Shown here piece by piece: positions 8,647 through 18,297 of a stretch of 64,000 nucleotides of DNA. The stretch's first letter is position 1. The number at the start of each line of letters is the position of its first letter. The stretch covers positions 62,001 to 126,000 of the forward strand of contig NZ_JAGDWX010000036.1 in NCBI RefSeq assembly GCF_023256195.1, given 5' to 3'. Under the pieces are notes generated by a model. The model made no database searches. It was given only the letters and a program-made list of their open reading frames with translations, and was not told the origin of the DNA. The DNA is from Acidithiobacillus sp. GTDB taxonomy: Bacteria; Pseudomonadota; Gammaproteobacteria; Acidithiobacillales; Acidithiobacillaceae. The position numbers and the translations under genes are program-made.

Positions 8647-10341
8647 ATGCAGAACCAGGACGTACCGCCGCAGTCTCCTTCCACATCCCGCCGCCTCTTC
8701 CTACAAGAGCTCGCGGCCCTTGTGCTGCTGTCGGGTACCAGCGGCTGGCTACGCGCCGCCGACATGGGCCATATGGCCGGTATGGCCATGGGTGCGGGTT
8801 CCAAATCCATGGGGATGGGCTCCATGGCCGCGACGACCCCCGTGCTGGCCCATCCACCAGTCTTTGCGACGGCTTTGCCCATCCCGCCCTTGTACGCGGG
8901 TGAACGTGCCGCAGACGGCGTTCGCGAGTATCACCTCGGCATTGCCGCGGGGCAGGCGCCGCTGGCCTCCGGACTCGCGCCAACCCCCACCTGGGGGTAT
9001 CGCGGTGCCTTGCTGGGACCCAGCCTGCAGATTCCTCGGGGCGAGCCCGTCCGCATTTGGGTACACAACGGTCTCGATCAGAGCACCACGACTCACTGGC
9101 ACGGCGCCCACGTGCCAGGGGACATGGACGGTGGACCGCAGAGCCTCATCGCGCCCGGGCAGACTTGGCATTACCACTACACCATCGATCAGCCGGAGGC
9201 GACGCTCTGGTATCATCCCCATCCCAACGGGCGCACCGGACCACACGTCTATGCTGGCCTGGCGGGACTCTATCTGGTGCAGGACGGCAGCGCGGAACGT
9301 CTGGGTCTGCCGAGGCGCTACGGCATCGACGACGTCCCGATCATCGTCCAGGACCGTCTATTGGATGATCGCGGGCGTCTCGTCTACATGCCGAAGCCCA
9401 TGGACGTCATGGGCATGAAGGGCAACCGTTTTCTCATCAATGGTCGCGAATCGCCGGTACTCAAGGCGCCGGCAGGCTGGCTGCGGCTGCGCCTGCTCAA
9501 CGGTTCCAACGCCCGGCTCTACAATTTTGCGTTTTCCGACGACCGCGTGTTCTACCAGATTGCCACGGATGCAGGCTTTCTGGAGACTCCGGTGGCCATG
9601 CATCGCTTGCTCCTGGCACCGGCGGAGCGGGCTGAAATCCTGGTGGATCTGCGCCGCCTCCAGGGTCGACGCCTGCGGCTGCGCAGCGACTCCGCCGCTG
9701 TCGTACCCAGTCTCAGTACCATGCCCATGGACAGCGATGCCTACGATCGCAGCGTATTCGATCTGCTCGAGATCCAGGTCGGTCCGCCGCTGGGGCCCGG
9801 AGGGCGCCTGCCAGAGCAGCTCACGACCCTGGCGAAGTTACCGCCGGCCCAGCGGGAGCGACATTTCAGCCTCCAGGGCATGATGGACGACATGGGCGGA
9901 AAAGGCATGGGGAGTGACATGGGCGCGCTGCGGCAGGCGGCGGCCAAGGCCCTGCACAATGGTCCGGGCGGCATGTCCATGGGTATCGGTAATCTGCCTC
10001 TCTTCACCATCAACCACCTGGCCATGGACATGCAGCGCATCGATCTGTCCACTCGTCTCGGCACGACGGAGGTCTGGGAAGTGGTGAATCAGGCGCACAT
10101 GGCCCACACCTTTCACGTCCACGGCGTTTCTTTCCGCATCCTCAGTCGCAACGGTCAGGAGCCGCCGCCCGGGGAGCGCGGCTGGAAGGATGTCGCTCTG
10201 ATCCGCCGCGGCGAAACCCTACGTCTGGGCATGACCTTCACACAACCCGCGTCCAAAGCCTTTCCTTTCATGTACCACTGCCACATGCTGGAGCATGAGG
10301 ACAATGGCATGATGGGGCAGTTTACGGTAGTGCGCAGCTGA
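8647..10341 (+). CDS. Tat-exported CueO-like multicopper oxidase with Met-rich segments
   Basis: 564 residues. A twin-arginine signal (SRRLFLQEL) precedes a Met-rich stretch. All four copper-binding clusters are visible: THWHGAHV, WYHPHPNGRTG, HTFHVHG and the C-terminal YHCHMLEHEDNGMM with the type-1 Cys and axial Met. A second Met/Gly-rich insert (about residues 415-445) resembles the substrate-gating Met segment of CueO. Expected role: periplasmic cuprous-ion oxidase protecting against copper. The ATG at 8647 (SD GGAGG at 8633-8637) is preferred to the ATG at 8620. No copper pump or chaperone gene is adjacent. Confidence 0.9.
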   Translation: MQNQDVPPQSPSTSRRLFLQELAALVLLSGTSGWLRAADMGHMAGMAMGAGSKSMGMGSMAATTPVLAHPPVFATALPIPPLYAGERAADGVREYHLGIAAGQAPLASGLAPTPTWGYRGALLGPSLQIPRGEPVRIWVHNGLDQSTTTHWHGAHVPGDMDGGPQSLIAPGQTWHYHYTIDQPEATLWYHPHPNGRTGPHVYAGLAGLYLVQDGSAERLGLPRRYGIDDVPIIVQDRLLDDRGRLVYMPKPMDVMGMKGNRFLINGRESPVLKAPAGWLRLRLLNGSNARLYNFAFSDDRVFYQIATDAGFLETPVAMHRLLLAPAERAEILVDLRRLQGRRLRLRSDSAAVVPSLSTMPMDSDAYDRSVFDLLEIQVGPPLGPGGRLPEQLTTLAKLPPAQRERHFSLQGMMDDMGGKGMGSDMGALRQAAAKALHNGPGGMSMGIGNLPLFTINHLAMDMQRIDLSTRLGTTEVWEVVNQAHMAHTFHVHGVSFRILSRNGQEPPPGERGWKDVALIRRGETLRLGMTFTQPASKAFPFMYHCHMLEHEDNGMMGQFTVVRS

Positions 10342-10485
10342 GTCTTCCCGAGAGCCTCGGTGAAACCGACGCCGATCCTCTGTGGTCGCCGTCGATCGTG
10401 ACCTGCGCCCCGGATTGTGACCGCGCCGATACACCGAGCGCTCGGCCCAAGCTGGGTGCCGGTTATCCCGGTCGGGCCGGTAAAA

Positions 10486-10514
10486 TTGCGGGCAAGGCAG
10501 GCCGGTGCTAGTCT
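10486..10514 (+). promoter_or_regulatory. Candidate promoter for the ndk-rlmN cluster
   Basis: TTGCGG (10486-10491), 17-base spacer and TAGTCT (10509-10514), about 37 bases ahead of the ndk ATG. It would drive the long same-strand run that follows. Pattern match only. Confidence 0.4.
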
Positions 10515-10551
10515 ATGCTCGCTTTTACCTTTTGGCCCCATTGAGGAATTT

Positions 10552-10980
10552 ATGGCAGTTGAGCGCACTCTATCGATCATCAAACCGGACGCCGTCAAAA
10601 AAAACGCCATCGGCGCCATCCTTTCCCGCTTTGAGCAAGCTGGTCTTCGGGTCATTGCCGCGCGGATGATGCAGTTGAGCGCGGCCGATGCCGGGGGCTT
10701 TTACGCCGTCCATAAAGCCCGTCCTTTTTACGGCGAACTTTGCGATTTCATGAGCAGCGGGCCGGTGTTGGTGAGCGTTCTCGAGGGTGAGGGTGCCATT
10801 GCCAAGAATCGTGAACTCATGGGAGCTACCAATCCCAAGGATGCGGCACCGGGCACCATACGCGCCGATTTTGCCGAGAGCATCGACGCCAACGCCGTGC
10901 ACGGATCGGACAGCGCCGAGACCGCCGCCTGGGAGATAGCCTACTTCTTCTCGCAGAGGGAGTTGTGTCCGCGGTCATGA
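10552..10980 (+). CDS. ndk: Nucleoside diphosphate kinase
   Basis: 142 residues, the usual length. The family pattern is complete: [12 protein letters not shown] at the N-terminus, [16 protein letters not shown] in the middle, [13 protein letters not shown], and the catalytic histidine in NAVHGSDS near residue 117. It transfers the terminal phosphate of NTPs to NDPs in the cytoplasm. The ATG at 10552 follows GAGGAA. The stop overlaps the rlmN ATG by 4 bases. Together with the next genes it forms the ndk-rlmN-pilW-rodZ-ispG-hisS order common in gammaproteobacteria. Confidence 0.97.
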   Translation: MAVERTLSIIKPDAVKKNAIGAILSRFEQAGLRVIAARMMQLSAADAGGFYAVHKARPFYGELCDFMSSGPVLVSVLEGEGAIAKNRELMGATNPKDAAPGTIRADFAESIDANAVHGSDSAETAAWEIAYFFSQRELCPRS

Positions 10981-12089
10981 GCGAGTTGCGCTTGGCGGCG
11001 GCCCCAGGGGCCGACCTGCCCCACCTACTAGGGCTGGATCGGTCGGGCCTGACGGCCCTGCTGCAGCAGTGGGGTGAATCACCCTTTCGGGCGAGCCAGG
11101 TATTGCAGTGGGTGCATCAGCGGCAGGTGGACGATGTCGCCGATATGAGCAATATCAGCAAGACCTTGCGGGCGCGACTTCTGGCGGAGACTCGCTGGGA
11201 TGAGCCCGAGGTCATTGCCGATCAGCTGGCGCAGGATGGAACCCGCAAATGGCTTCTACGCTTGCCCGACGGAAACGCCATCGAGACGGTCTTCATCCCG
11301 GAAGAGGATCGCGGGACTCTGTGCATATCCTCCCAGGTGGGTTGCTCGCTGGCCTGCAGCTTCTGTGCCACGGGCGCCCAGGGCCTCAATCGCAATCTCG
11401 CCAGCCACGAGATCATCGCGCAGTTGCGGGTGGCGCGTCGCCACCTGGGCCTGGATGCCATTACCAACGTGGTCTTCATGGGCATGGGGGAACCGCTCCT
11501 CAACCTCAAACAGGTGATCCCGGTCATCCGTCTGCTGTTGGACGATTTTGCCTATGGCCTCAGCGCGCGACGGGTGACGGTGAGCACGGCGGGGGTCCTG
11601 CCGGGACTCGAGCAGTTGGGACGCGAGACTCCCGTCAATCTCGCCATCAGCCTACATGCCAGTCGAGATACGCTGCGGGATGAGCTGGTGCCCATCAACC
11701 GTCACTATCCCCTGGCGGAACTCATGACCGCCTGTCGCCACTATCCCTTGCCGCCGCGACGGCGTATCACCTTCGAGTACGTCATGCTGGACGGTATCAA
11801 CGACGGCGATGGCGATGCCCGCGCTCTGGTGCGTCTGCTGCAGGGACTGCCGGCCTTGGTGAATCTCATTCCTTTCAACCCCTTCCCGGGCAGCCCCTAC
11901 CGCCGCTCCAGCACCGCGCGTATCGATGCCTTCCGCGAGATCGTGCTGCGCGCCGGCATCATGACGGTGACTCGACGTCCGCGCGGTGACGATATCGCGG
12001 CGGCCTGTGGTCAGTTGGCCGGGCAGGTCCGCGACGGTCGTCGCGCCTTGGTACGCATGCCCGCACCCCGTCCGGAGCTGCGGCCATGA
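10977..12089 (+). CDS. rlmN: Dual-specificity 23S rRNA/tRNA adenine-C2 methyltransferase, radical SAM
   Basis: 370 residues. The radical-SAM cluster motif [11 protein letters not shown] (C-x3-C-x2-C) is near residue 121, preceded by CISSQVG. The protein should methylate A2503 of 23S rRNA and A37 of some tRNAs using a [4Fe-4S] cluster and two SAM molecules. [10 protein letters not shown] and the C-terminal [15 protein letters not shown] with the conserved catalytic Cys fit RlmN. The ATG at 10977 overlaps the ndk stop; a GTG at 10965 in the same frame is an alternative. Confidence 0.95.
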   Translation: MSELRLAAAPGADLPHLLGLDRSGLTALLQQWGESPFRASQVLQWVHQRQVDDVADMSNISKTLRARLLAETRWDEPEVIADQLAQDGTRKWLLRLPDGNAIETVFIPEEDRGTLCISSQVGCSLACSFCATGAQGLNRNLASHEIIAQLRVARRHLGLDAITNVVFMGMGEPLLNLKQVIPVIRLLLDDFAYGLSARRVTVSTAGVLPGLEQLGRETPVNLAISLHASRDTLRDELVPINRHYPLAELMTACRHYPLPPRRRITFEYVMLDGINDGDGDARALVRLLQGLPALVNLIPFNPFPGSPYRRSSTARIDAFREIVLRAGIMTVTRRPRGDDIAAACGQLAGQVRDGRRALVRMPAPRPELRP

Positions 12090-12931
12090 GGGGGATGGCC
12101 TGGCGGCTTTCTCTGGCTGTGGCGCTGGTGGCCGGTTCGCTCTCGGGCTGTGGGCTCTTTTCCAGCAAGCGCAGTACTCTCGCTCCGGCAGAACTGGCGG
12201 CGCAGGAAGCCCGCCAGAATGCCGCTGCTGCAGAATCCCGTGGGCTGCGCGCGCCACCTACCGATAAGGCAGCCATCTACACCTCCCTGGGCGCGGCTTA
12301 TCTGCAGGATGGACACCCGCGTGAGGCCATCCGGCAACTGCAACTGGCGCTGAAGGAGCCCGGCAATCACGGCGACGCTTACAATGTCATGGCCTTGGCC
12401 TATGCCAATCTCGATCAGCCGGAGGCGGCGTCCAAGGCCTTTTCCAAGGCCCTGGAGGCGGACCCCAAGAACCCGGAGTACCTCAACAACTTCGGCGCTT
12501 TTCTGGTGCAGCAAAAGCAGTATGCCAAGGCCGTCGGGTACCTCAAGCGCGCAACGGAAGATCCCTTGTACGCCACCCCGCAGTTCGCCTGGACGAATCT
12601 GGGGTTGGCCTATATCGGTCTGAAGGATGAGGCAGCGGCTCGGGCCGCCTTGGCTCGGGCACTCTACCTCAAGCCGGCCTACCCACCGGCACTGCAAGTT
12701 CTGGCGCAACTGGATTTTGAGACGGGCGACCTGCCTGCTGCCTACTCCCACGTGCGCGAGGTGCTGGCACAGGAACCCGAGGATCCGCCGGCACTTCTGC
12801 TCGCCGGTCGCATCGCGGCCGCTCAGGGGCAGCGGCGCGAGGCGGAAAAGTACTGGCAGCGCTGCGTCAATGCCAATCCTTATTCTCCGGCGGGCAAGGA
12901 AGCGCAGCGTCTGCTGGTGGGAGGAGGGTGA
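12086..12931 (+). CDS. pilW: Type IV pilus biogenesis lipoprotein with TPR repeats (PilW/PilF)
   Basis: 281 residues. The N-terminal signal ends in a lipobox (GSLSGC). TPR motifs follow from about residue 65 to the end, including [17 protein letters not shown] and [19 protein letters not shown]. PilF/PilW proteins are outer-membrane lipoproteins that help the PilQ secretin assemble; pilQ itself lies in this window on the other strand. The ATG overlaps the rlmN stop (ATGA). An in-frame ATG three codons later could also start translation. Confidence 0.88.
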   Translation: MRGMAWRLSLAVALVAGSLSGCGLFSSKRSTLAPAELAAQEARQNAAAAESRGLRAPPTDKAAIYTSLGAAYLQDGHPREAIRQLQLALKEPGNHGDAYNVMALAYANLDQPEAASKAFSKALEADPKNPEYLNNFGAFLVQQKQYAKAVGYLKRATEDPLYATPQFAWTNLGLAYIGLKDEAAARAALARALYLKPAYPPALQVLAQLDFETGDLPAAYSHVREVLAQEPEDPPALLLAGRIAAAQGQRREAEKYWQRCVNANPYSPAGKEAQRLLVGGG

Positions 12932-12941
12932 TCGTTCTCCT

Positions 12942-14036
12942 ATGAGCGCCCATCCGCCCGAGTCCGTCCAAGACTTCGATGTGCTGCGTCAAGCGCGAGA
13001 GCGGCGTGGTTGGAGTCCCCAAGCAGCCGCTGAGCGCTTGCACATCCGCGCAAGTCAGGTAGAGGCTCTGGAACAGGGAAACTTCCAAGCACTGCCGGGA
13101 GCGGCATTCGCGCGCGGTTACCTCAAGAATTATGCCCGCCTGCTGGATCTCGATCCGGAACCCTTGTTGGTGCTCTTCGATGGGCGCAGCGGCGGTGCCG
13201 GAGTGAAACCGACGGATCACGTCCTGCCGGACTCGGAAGATCCGCTGCTGGATTACAGCCGACCCATGTTGCTGCTGTCCCTGGTGGTAGCCGCCGCCAT
13301 TGCTGCCATTGCCTGGTGGATCTGGGGCGGAGGTGGCGCGGCCGAACCAAAGACGGCAGAGTCGACGAGCGCAGAATCGACGTCTGCCGCCGCATCGGGC
13401 GTCGGGGCCAGTGCGCCGGTGGCGAGTTCCCTGTCGAGCACGACAGCCAGCAGTGCGGTGCGTCTGGCGGTGCCGGCGCCCAGCGCCGCATTGGCTTCTA
13501 CCGCCAGTTCGGCGTCGACGGCGGCTGTGGCCAGTGCGGCCGTGGCCGGGGCCCAGAGTGTGCCAGGACCGTCTACCGGTCTACACTTCGTCTTCACCGG
13601 TCGCTGCTGGGTGCAGGTCCAAGACGCGCGAGGCAAGACGCTCCTCGCACGGTTGGCAGAGGCTGGCCAGACCCTGGCGGTAGACCAGGGACAGCCACCG
13701 TATCGGATATTGATAGGCAAGGCAGAGAATGTCGAGATTTCCTACGACGGCAAGCCGGTGGCGCTGCCCGCCAACGCCTTGGGTGTGGCCCGTCTGGAGG
13801 TAGGGACGGCGCCGATTCCGAGTACGCCCGCTGTCGCCAATGCGCCGAATGGCGTCACCGCCAGCGGGCGCTCGCCCCTCAGGCCAGGTCATGGCCAGCG
13901 ATATCCGGTTCCCGCGCCAGCGGGGATGGATTCGCCGACGGCGCCGGGGTTATCATCGCCGCAGTCCAATGCTTCCGCCGGTATGGGTGCCACGCCGAGC
14001 AGGCCGCTCGCCAGCACGTCCTCGGCCGCATCCTGA
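12942..14036 (+). CDS. rodZ: RodZ-like cytoskeletal protein (HTH, one TM helix, DUF4115)
   Basis: 364 residues. N-terminal helix-turn-helix of the RodZ kind (about residues 10-75, with [19 protein letters not shown]). A single membrane helix follows near residues 107-125 ([20 protein letters not shown]). Next is a long low-complexity Ala/Ser/Thr linker (about residues 130-205) and a C-terminal DUF4115 domain ([19 protein letters not shown]...). RodZ links MreB to the elongation machinery at the inner membrane. The Pro/Ser-rich tail after about 290 is long. Its place between pilW and ispG is the conserved one. Confidence 0.88.
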   Translation: MSAHPPESVQDFDVLRQARERRGWSPQAAAERLHIRASQVEALEQGNFQALPGAAFARGYLKNYARLLDLDPEPLLVLFDGRSGGAGVKPTDHVLPDSEDPLLDYSRPMLLLSLVVAAAIAAIAWWIWGGGGAAEPKTAESTSAESTSAAASGVGASAPVASSLSSTTASSAVRLAVPAPSAALASTASSASTAAVASAAVAGAQSVPGPSTGLHFVFTGRCWVQVQDARGKTLLARLAEAGQTLAVDQGQPPYRILIGKAENVEISYDGKPVALPANALGVARLEVGTAPIPSTPAVANAPNGVTASGRSPLRPGHGQRYPVPAPAGMDSPTAPGLSSPQSNASAGMGATPSRPLASTSSAAS

Positions 14037-14058
14037 GCTCAATACAGCGAGGTTTGTC

Positions 14059-15159
14059 ATGTACCACGAGTCGCCCATCCGCCGTCGCCACAGCCGCCAA
14101 ATCCACGTAGGCAAGGTCGCCATCGGGGGCGGTGCGCCCATCAGCGTGCAGAGCATGACCAACACCGAAACGCGGGACGTCGCCGCCACGGTGGCGCAGA
14201 TCCGCCGGCTTGAGGCCGTGGGTGCGGACATCGTCCGGGTATCGGTGCCCAGCATGGAAGCCGCCGAGGCCTTTCGCGCCATCCGTGCCGAGGTCGAGGT
14301 GCCGCTGGTGGCCGATATCCATTTCGATCACCGTATCGCCCTGCAGGTGATGCGGGATGGAGTGGACGGCCTGCGCATCAATCCCGGCAACATCGGCTCG
14401 GTTGACAAGACCCGCCTAGTGGTGGAAATGGCCAAGGATCGCGGTATCCCCATCCGCATCGGCGTCAATGCCGGCTCTCTGGAGAAGGACATTCAGGAAA
14501 AATACGGTGAACCCACGCCGGAAGCTCTGGTCGAGTCCGCCTTGCGCCACGTTGCCATCCTCGACGAACTGAATTTTCACGACGTGAAGATCAGCGTCAA
14601 GGCCTCGGATGTGTTTCTTGCCGTGGGCGCCTATCGTCTGCTCGCACAGAAGGTGGATTATCCCCTGCACCTCGGCATCACCGAGGCGGGTGGCCTGCGT
14701 TCGGGGACGGTGAAGTCGGCCATCGGTCTCGGCCTGCTCCTCCATGAAGGCATCGGCGACACCATTCGCGTGTCCCTCGCGGCGGATCCCGTGGAGGAGA
14801 TCCGGGTAGGCTTTGACATCCTCAAAAGCCTGCACCTGCGGCAAAAGGGTATCAATCTCATCGCTTGTCCGTCCTGCTCGCGCCAGGAATTCGATGTCAT
14901 CAGTACCATCAACGCCCTGGAGGCGCGGCTGGAGGATATCCTCGAGCCTATGGATGTCTCGGTCATCGGCTGCGTGGTCAACGGCATTGGCGAGGCCAAG
15001 GAGGCCGATATCGGTCTGGCTGGCGGCGACAAGCGCAGCATTCTCTACTTCAAAGGGAAGCAGGTGGATCGGGTCGAGAACCGCGACATCGTGGACGTCC
15101 TGGAAGAGCGAATCCGCGCCGAGGTAGCCCGCCGTCGCGCCGGCAGCGCCGACGCCTGA
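14059..15159 (+). CDS. ispG: 4-hydroxy-3-methylbut-2-enyl diphosphate synthase
   Basis: 366 residues. The N-terminus ([28 protein letters not shown]) and the C-terminal cluster ligands (CPSCSR near residue 272, then [16 protein letters not shown] near 303-318) identify IspG/GcpE, an iron-sulfur enzyme of the methylerythritol phosphate isoprenoid pathway. The ATG at 14059 is chosen because it matches the usual family start; the open frame extends upstream into the rodZ tail region in another frame. Confidence 0.95.
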   Translation: MYHESPIRRRHSRQIHVGKVAIGGGAPISVQSMTNTETRDVAATVAQIRRLEAVGADIVRVSVPSMEAAEAFRAIRAEVEVPLVADIHFDHRIALQVMRDGVDGLRINPGNIGSVDKTRLVVEMAKDRGIPIRIGVNAGSLEKDIQEKYGEPTPEALVESALRHVAILDELNFHDVKISVKASDVFLAVGAYRLLAQKVDYPLHLGITEAGGLRSGTVKSAIGLGLLLHEGIGDTIRVSLAADPVEEIRVGFDILKSLHLRQKGINLIACPSCSRQEFDVISTINALEARLEDILEPMDVSVIGCVVNGIGEAKEADIGLAGGDKRSILYFKGKQVDRVENRDIVDVLEERIRAEVARRRAGSADA

Positions 15160-15171
15160 CCCCGACTACTC

Positions 15172-16491
15172 ATGGCGCACAAGGGTTTGCAGGCCGTTCG
15201 CGGCATGAACGATCTGTTTCCGGAGGACACCTCGGCCTGGCAGGCGCTGGAGGCGACTCTGCGGGAGCAGCTCCATCGCTACGGTTTTGGCGAGATTCGG
15301 CTGCCCTTGCTTGAGCACTCGGAGCTTTTTGCCCGAGCCATCGGTGACGTCACGGATATCGTTCAGAAAGAGATGTACACTTTTCTGGACCGCAATGGGG
15401 ATTCTCTGACCCTGCGCCCAGAGGGCACGGCGGGAGTGGTGCGCGCCCTCATCGAGCACGGCCGCCTGCGCGGTGCGCAACCACGGCTCTATTACCTTGG
15501 CCCCATGTTTCGCCACGAGCGGCCGCAGAAGGGCCGCTACCGCCAGTTCCATCAGTTGGGGGTCGAGATGTTCGGTCTCGCCGATGCCAGCAGCGACGCC
15601 GAGCTCATCGCCCTGTCTGCCGGACTCTTGGACAGGATCGGTGTGCAGGCGCAGTTGCAGATCAACTCCCTGGGCACGCCGCAGGCGCGTTCCCGTTATC
15701 GCGAGATCCTCTTGCAGTACCTGCGTCCGCGAGAGGCAGATCTTTGCGCGGATTGCCGCGACCGCCTCGAGCGTAATCCTCTGCGTGTCCTGGACTGCAA
15801 AGTGGAAGGCTGTCGTGCGGTGGCGGCGGACGCGCCGCGGCTACTGGAGTATCTGGACCCGGAGTCGGCGGAACACTTTCATCAGCTACGGTCCTACCTG
15901 GACGCCTTGGAGATTCCCTATCGGATTAATACCAGTCTCGTGCGCGGTCTGGACTATTATCACCGGACCGTCTTCGAGTGGGTGAGCGACGCCCTGGGCG
16001 CCCAGGGGACGGTGCTTGCCGGCGGTCGCTACGATGGTCTGGTGGAACAGTTGGGCGGACCGACGACGCCGGCTCTCGGTTTTGCAGCGGGGCTCGAGCG
16101 CCTGCTCGCTTTGCAGGCGCTCACGGGCCACAAGCTGCCGGCAGCACGGGTGCAGCTCTTTTTGGGAGCCCTGGACAGCGAGGCGATGGCGGCGGTATTG
16201 CGGCGGGCAGAGGCCCTGCGCGCCGACGGTGTGGCGGTGGTGGTAGGCGGACCGGCCAGCCTCAAGACCCTGCTCAAGCAGGCGGAGCGCAGCGCTGCCC
16301 GGCTGCAGGCCATCGTCGGCGGTGCTCAGTTGGCTGACGGTGGCCAGCCGGTCCGACTGCGGGAGCAGGACGCTGTCGGCGGTTGGGAAGGACCGTGGTC
16401 CGAGCTGGAACAGGGGTTGCGTTCCCTGGGCGTTGATTTCGGCGCGCCGCCTCCCCATACTGAGCGCATCTTATCGATACCCGAAGTGTGA
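15172..16491 (+). CDS. hisS: Histidyl-tRNA synthetase
   Basis: 439 residues, class II synthetase. Visible signatures: N-terminal LQAVRGMNDLFPED, motif 2 YYLGPMFRHERPQKGRYRQFHQLGVE, the histidine A signature LVRGLDYYHRTVFEW, and the motif-3 segment in LGFAAGLERL. It charges tRNA-His. A separate HisZ paralogue lacking these features lies at 33 kb. The stop is one base before the GTG of the next gene. Confidence 0.97.
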   Translation: MAHKGLQAVRGMNDLFPEDTSAWQALEATLREQLHRYGFGEIRLPLLEHSELFARAIGDVTDIVQKEMYTFLDRNGDSLTLRPEGTAGVVRALIEHGRLRGAQPRLYYLGPMFRHERPQKGRYRQFHQLGVEMFGLADASSDAELIALSAGLLDRIGVQAQLQINSLGTPQARSRYREILLQYLRPREADLCADCRDRLERNPLRVLDCKVEGCRAVAADAPRLLEYLDPESAEHFHQLRSYLDALEIPYRINTSLVRGLDYYHRTVFEWVSDALGAQGTVLAGGRYDGLVEQLGGPTTPALGFAAGLERLLALQALTGHKLPAARVQLFLGALDSEAMAAVLRRAEALRADGVAVVVGGPASLKTLLKQAERSAARLQAIVGGAQLADGGQPVRLREQDAVGGWEGPWSELEQGLRSLGVDFGAPPPHTERILSIPEV

Positions 16492-16492
16492 C

Positions 16493-17104
16493 GTGACCGG
16501 CCCAGAACTCTCCGACTATCTCTATCGCCACCGAAAATCCCTCATCGTCGTCGTTGCGCTCGTGGTGCTAGGCGCCATGGGCTTCTTCGGTTATGCCAAA
16601 TATCAGCGGCATCAGATGGCGCAGGCGGCGTCGGTCTACAGCGAGCTGACGCAGACCGTGGCAGCCAATGAAACGGCGGCAGCGCAGGCCAGCGCCCAGA
16701 CTCTGCTGCAAAAATACCCGCATACACCGTATGCCACCATGGCGCGTTTTTTCATGGCGCGCATGGAGATGATGCAGCACCACGACGCACAGGCGCAGGC
16801 GCAATTGCAGACAATCCTCAAGAGCGGGCACCTGCCCACCGGCATGGAGGGACTCGCCCGCTTCGCTTTGGCGCGGCTGCAGCTCGGTCAGGGGCAGGCC
16901 AAGTCCGCTCTGGAGACGCTGGGTTCGCCCGGTGATGCCTATGCACCACTGTTCTGGGAGCTGCGCGGCGATGCGCGCGAGCAGCTGAAGGAGTGGCCCA
17001 AGGCGCGACAGGACTACCGGAAGGCGGAGCAAGCCCTGCCGGCGACCGATCCCTATCGCGCATACCTGCAATTGAAACTGGCCAATATCGGAGTCCATTC
17101 GTGA
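16493..17104 (+). CDS. yfgM: YfgM-like membrane-anchored TPR protein
   Basis: 203 residues. A short cytoplasmic N-terminus (TGPELSDYLYRHRKS) is followed by one membrane helix (about residues 17-36) and a helical TPR-like domain. This matches YfgM, which acts as an ancillary chaperone-type subunit near the Sec translocon and with PpiD. GTG at 16493 starts one base after the hisS stop; no better start exists. It sits between hisS and bamB, the conserved position. Confidence 0.85.
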   Translation: MTGPELSDYLYRHRKSLIVVVALVVLGAMGFFGYAKYQRHQMAQAASVYSELTQTVAANETAAAQASAQTLLQKYPHTPYATMARFFMARMEMMQHHDAQAQAQLQTILKSGHLPTGMEGLARFALARLQLGQGQAKSALETLGSPGDAYAPLFWELRGDAREQLKEWPKARQDYRKAEQALPATDPYRAYLQLKLANIGVHS

Positions 17105-18294
17105 GCTCGCATCCTTTCACCGCGCGTGGCCTTGGGCGAGCGCTCCTGCTGCCGGTGCTGCTCTTCTCCCTGTCCGGCTGTGGCATGCTCTCGTGGTTTT
17201 CTTCGTCCAAGCCCAGTCCTAAGGCCGTCGCGCCGCTGGCCAGCCAAGCCGAAAAGGTGCAGGTCGGGATGGACTGGCAGGCGCGCCTCTACGGCACCTG
17301 GCGTCTGCAGCCCTACGAGACCTCCAATATCGCTGTGGGAGATGGGCACATCTTCCTGGTCGATGCCTCCGGGCATCTGCTCTGTCTCGACTCCCAGGGC
17401 AAGCAGCAGTGGATGGTGCGTCTGGACGGCAAGAGCGCCCGCGGTCCCAGCCTGGCCGACGGTGTCGTCTACATCGGCACGGACAGCGGCAAGCTCTACG
17501 CTTTTGCGGCCAAGAACGGACACCGTCTGTGGGTCACGCAACTGGACTCCGAGGTGCTCAGTCCCATTACGGTGAGCAAGGACGCCGTGCTGGCGCAGTT
17601 GGTGAATGGCCAGTTGGTAGATCTGCAGCGCCGGGATGGCAAGCTGGACTGGACCTTTTCCATGAATCAGCCGTCCCTGCTCCTGCGCACCTTGCCGGCG
17701 CCGGTGGTGGATGGTGATGTGGTCTACGCGGGTTTCGCCGACGGCAATCTGGTAGCACTCAACCTCAATAATGGCGCCGAGCTGTGGCGGGCAGCGGTAG
17801 CGATTCCCCACGGCAGCAACGAGCTGGCACGGATGGTGGATATTGCCGCCACCCCGGTAGTGGACGGCGATCGCGTCATTGCTGCCGCCTATCAGGGTAA
17901 CTTGGCCGCCTACGCAGTCAGTGGCGGCAGCGAGGACTGGTCGGTGCCCATGTCGGTCTATCTGACCCCCGTACTGGCGGACGGTCATCTGTACGTAGCT
18001 CAGGCAGATGGCCGCATTGCCGCCGTCGATCCCCATTCTGGCGTGGTCCTCTGGCGCAGCGAGGTCCTGAAGGGTCAATACCTGACCGGGATCGCGCACT
18101 GTGGCAAGGACTTGCTGGTGAGCGACGACGCCGGCTCCATCTACGTTTTCGATCCGCAGTCCGGGCATCGCGTGGGACAGAGCGCCGTCTCTGCCAGCGG
18201 TATCCAAAGCGCGCCCGTCTGCCTTGGCAAGGATCGGTTCCTGGTACTGAGTGGCGCCGGCACGCTCTATCAACTGCATCTGCGTCCGCACTGA
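17101..18294 (+). CDS. bamB: Outer-membrane assembly lipoprotein BamB
   Basis: 397 residues. The lipobox SLSGC lies at about residues 22-26. The remainder is an eight-bladed beta-propeller of PQQ-like repeats, each with an aliphatic-Asp/Gly-Leu-Trp pattern (for example LYAFAAKNGHRLWVTQL, LVALNLNNGAELWRAAV). BamB is a subunit of the BAM complex that inserts beta-barrel proteins. The GTG start overlaps the yfgM stop (GTGA). Confidence 0.92.
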   Translation: MSSHPFTARGLGRALLLPVLLFSLSGCGMLSWFSSSKPSPKAVAPLASQAEKVQVGMDWQARLYGTWRLQPYETSNIAVGDGHIFLVDASGHLLCLDSQGKQQWMVRLDGKSARGPSLADGVVYIGTDSGKLYAFAAKNGHRLWVTQLDSEVLSPITVSKDAVLAQLVNGQLVDLQRRDGKLDWTFSMNQPSLLLRTLPAPVVDGDVVYAGFADGNLVALNLNNGAELWRAAVAIPHGSNELARMVDIAATPVVDGDRVIAAAYQGNLAAYAVSGGSEDWSVPMSVYLTPVLADGHLYVAQADGRIAAVDPHSGVVLWRSEVLKGQYLTGIAHCGKDLLVSDDAGSIYVFDPQSGHRVGQSAVSASGIQSAPVCLGKDRFLVLSGAGTLYQLHLRPH

Positions 18295-18297
18295 GCC

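Noticed and set aside
13330-13560. Ala/Ser/Thr-rich repetitive segment as a possible DNA repeat
   Set aside because: It encodes the low-complexity periplasmic linker of RodZ in frame; no exact DNA repeat unit.
17053-18291. 412-codon minus-strand frame opposite bamB
   Set aside because: Exact shadow of the beta-propeller lipoprotein gene.
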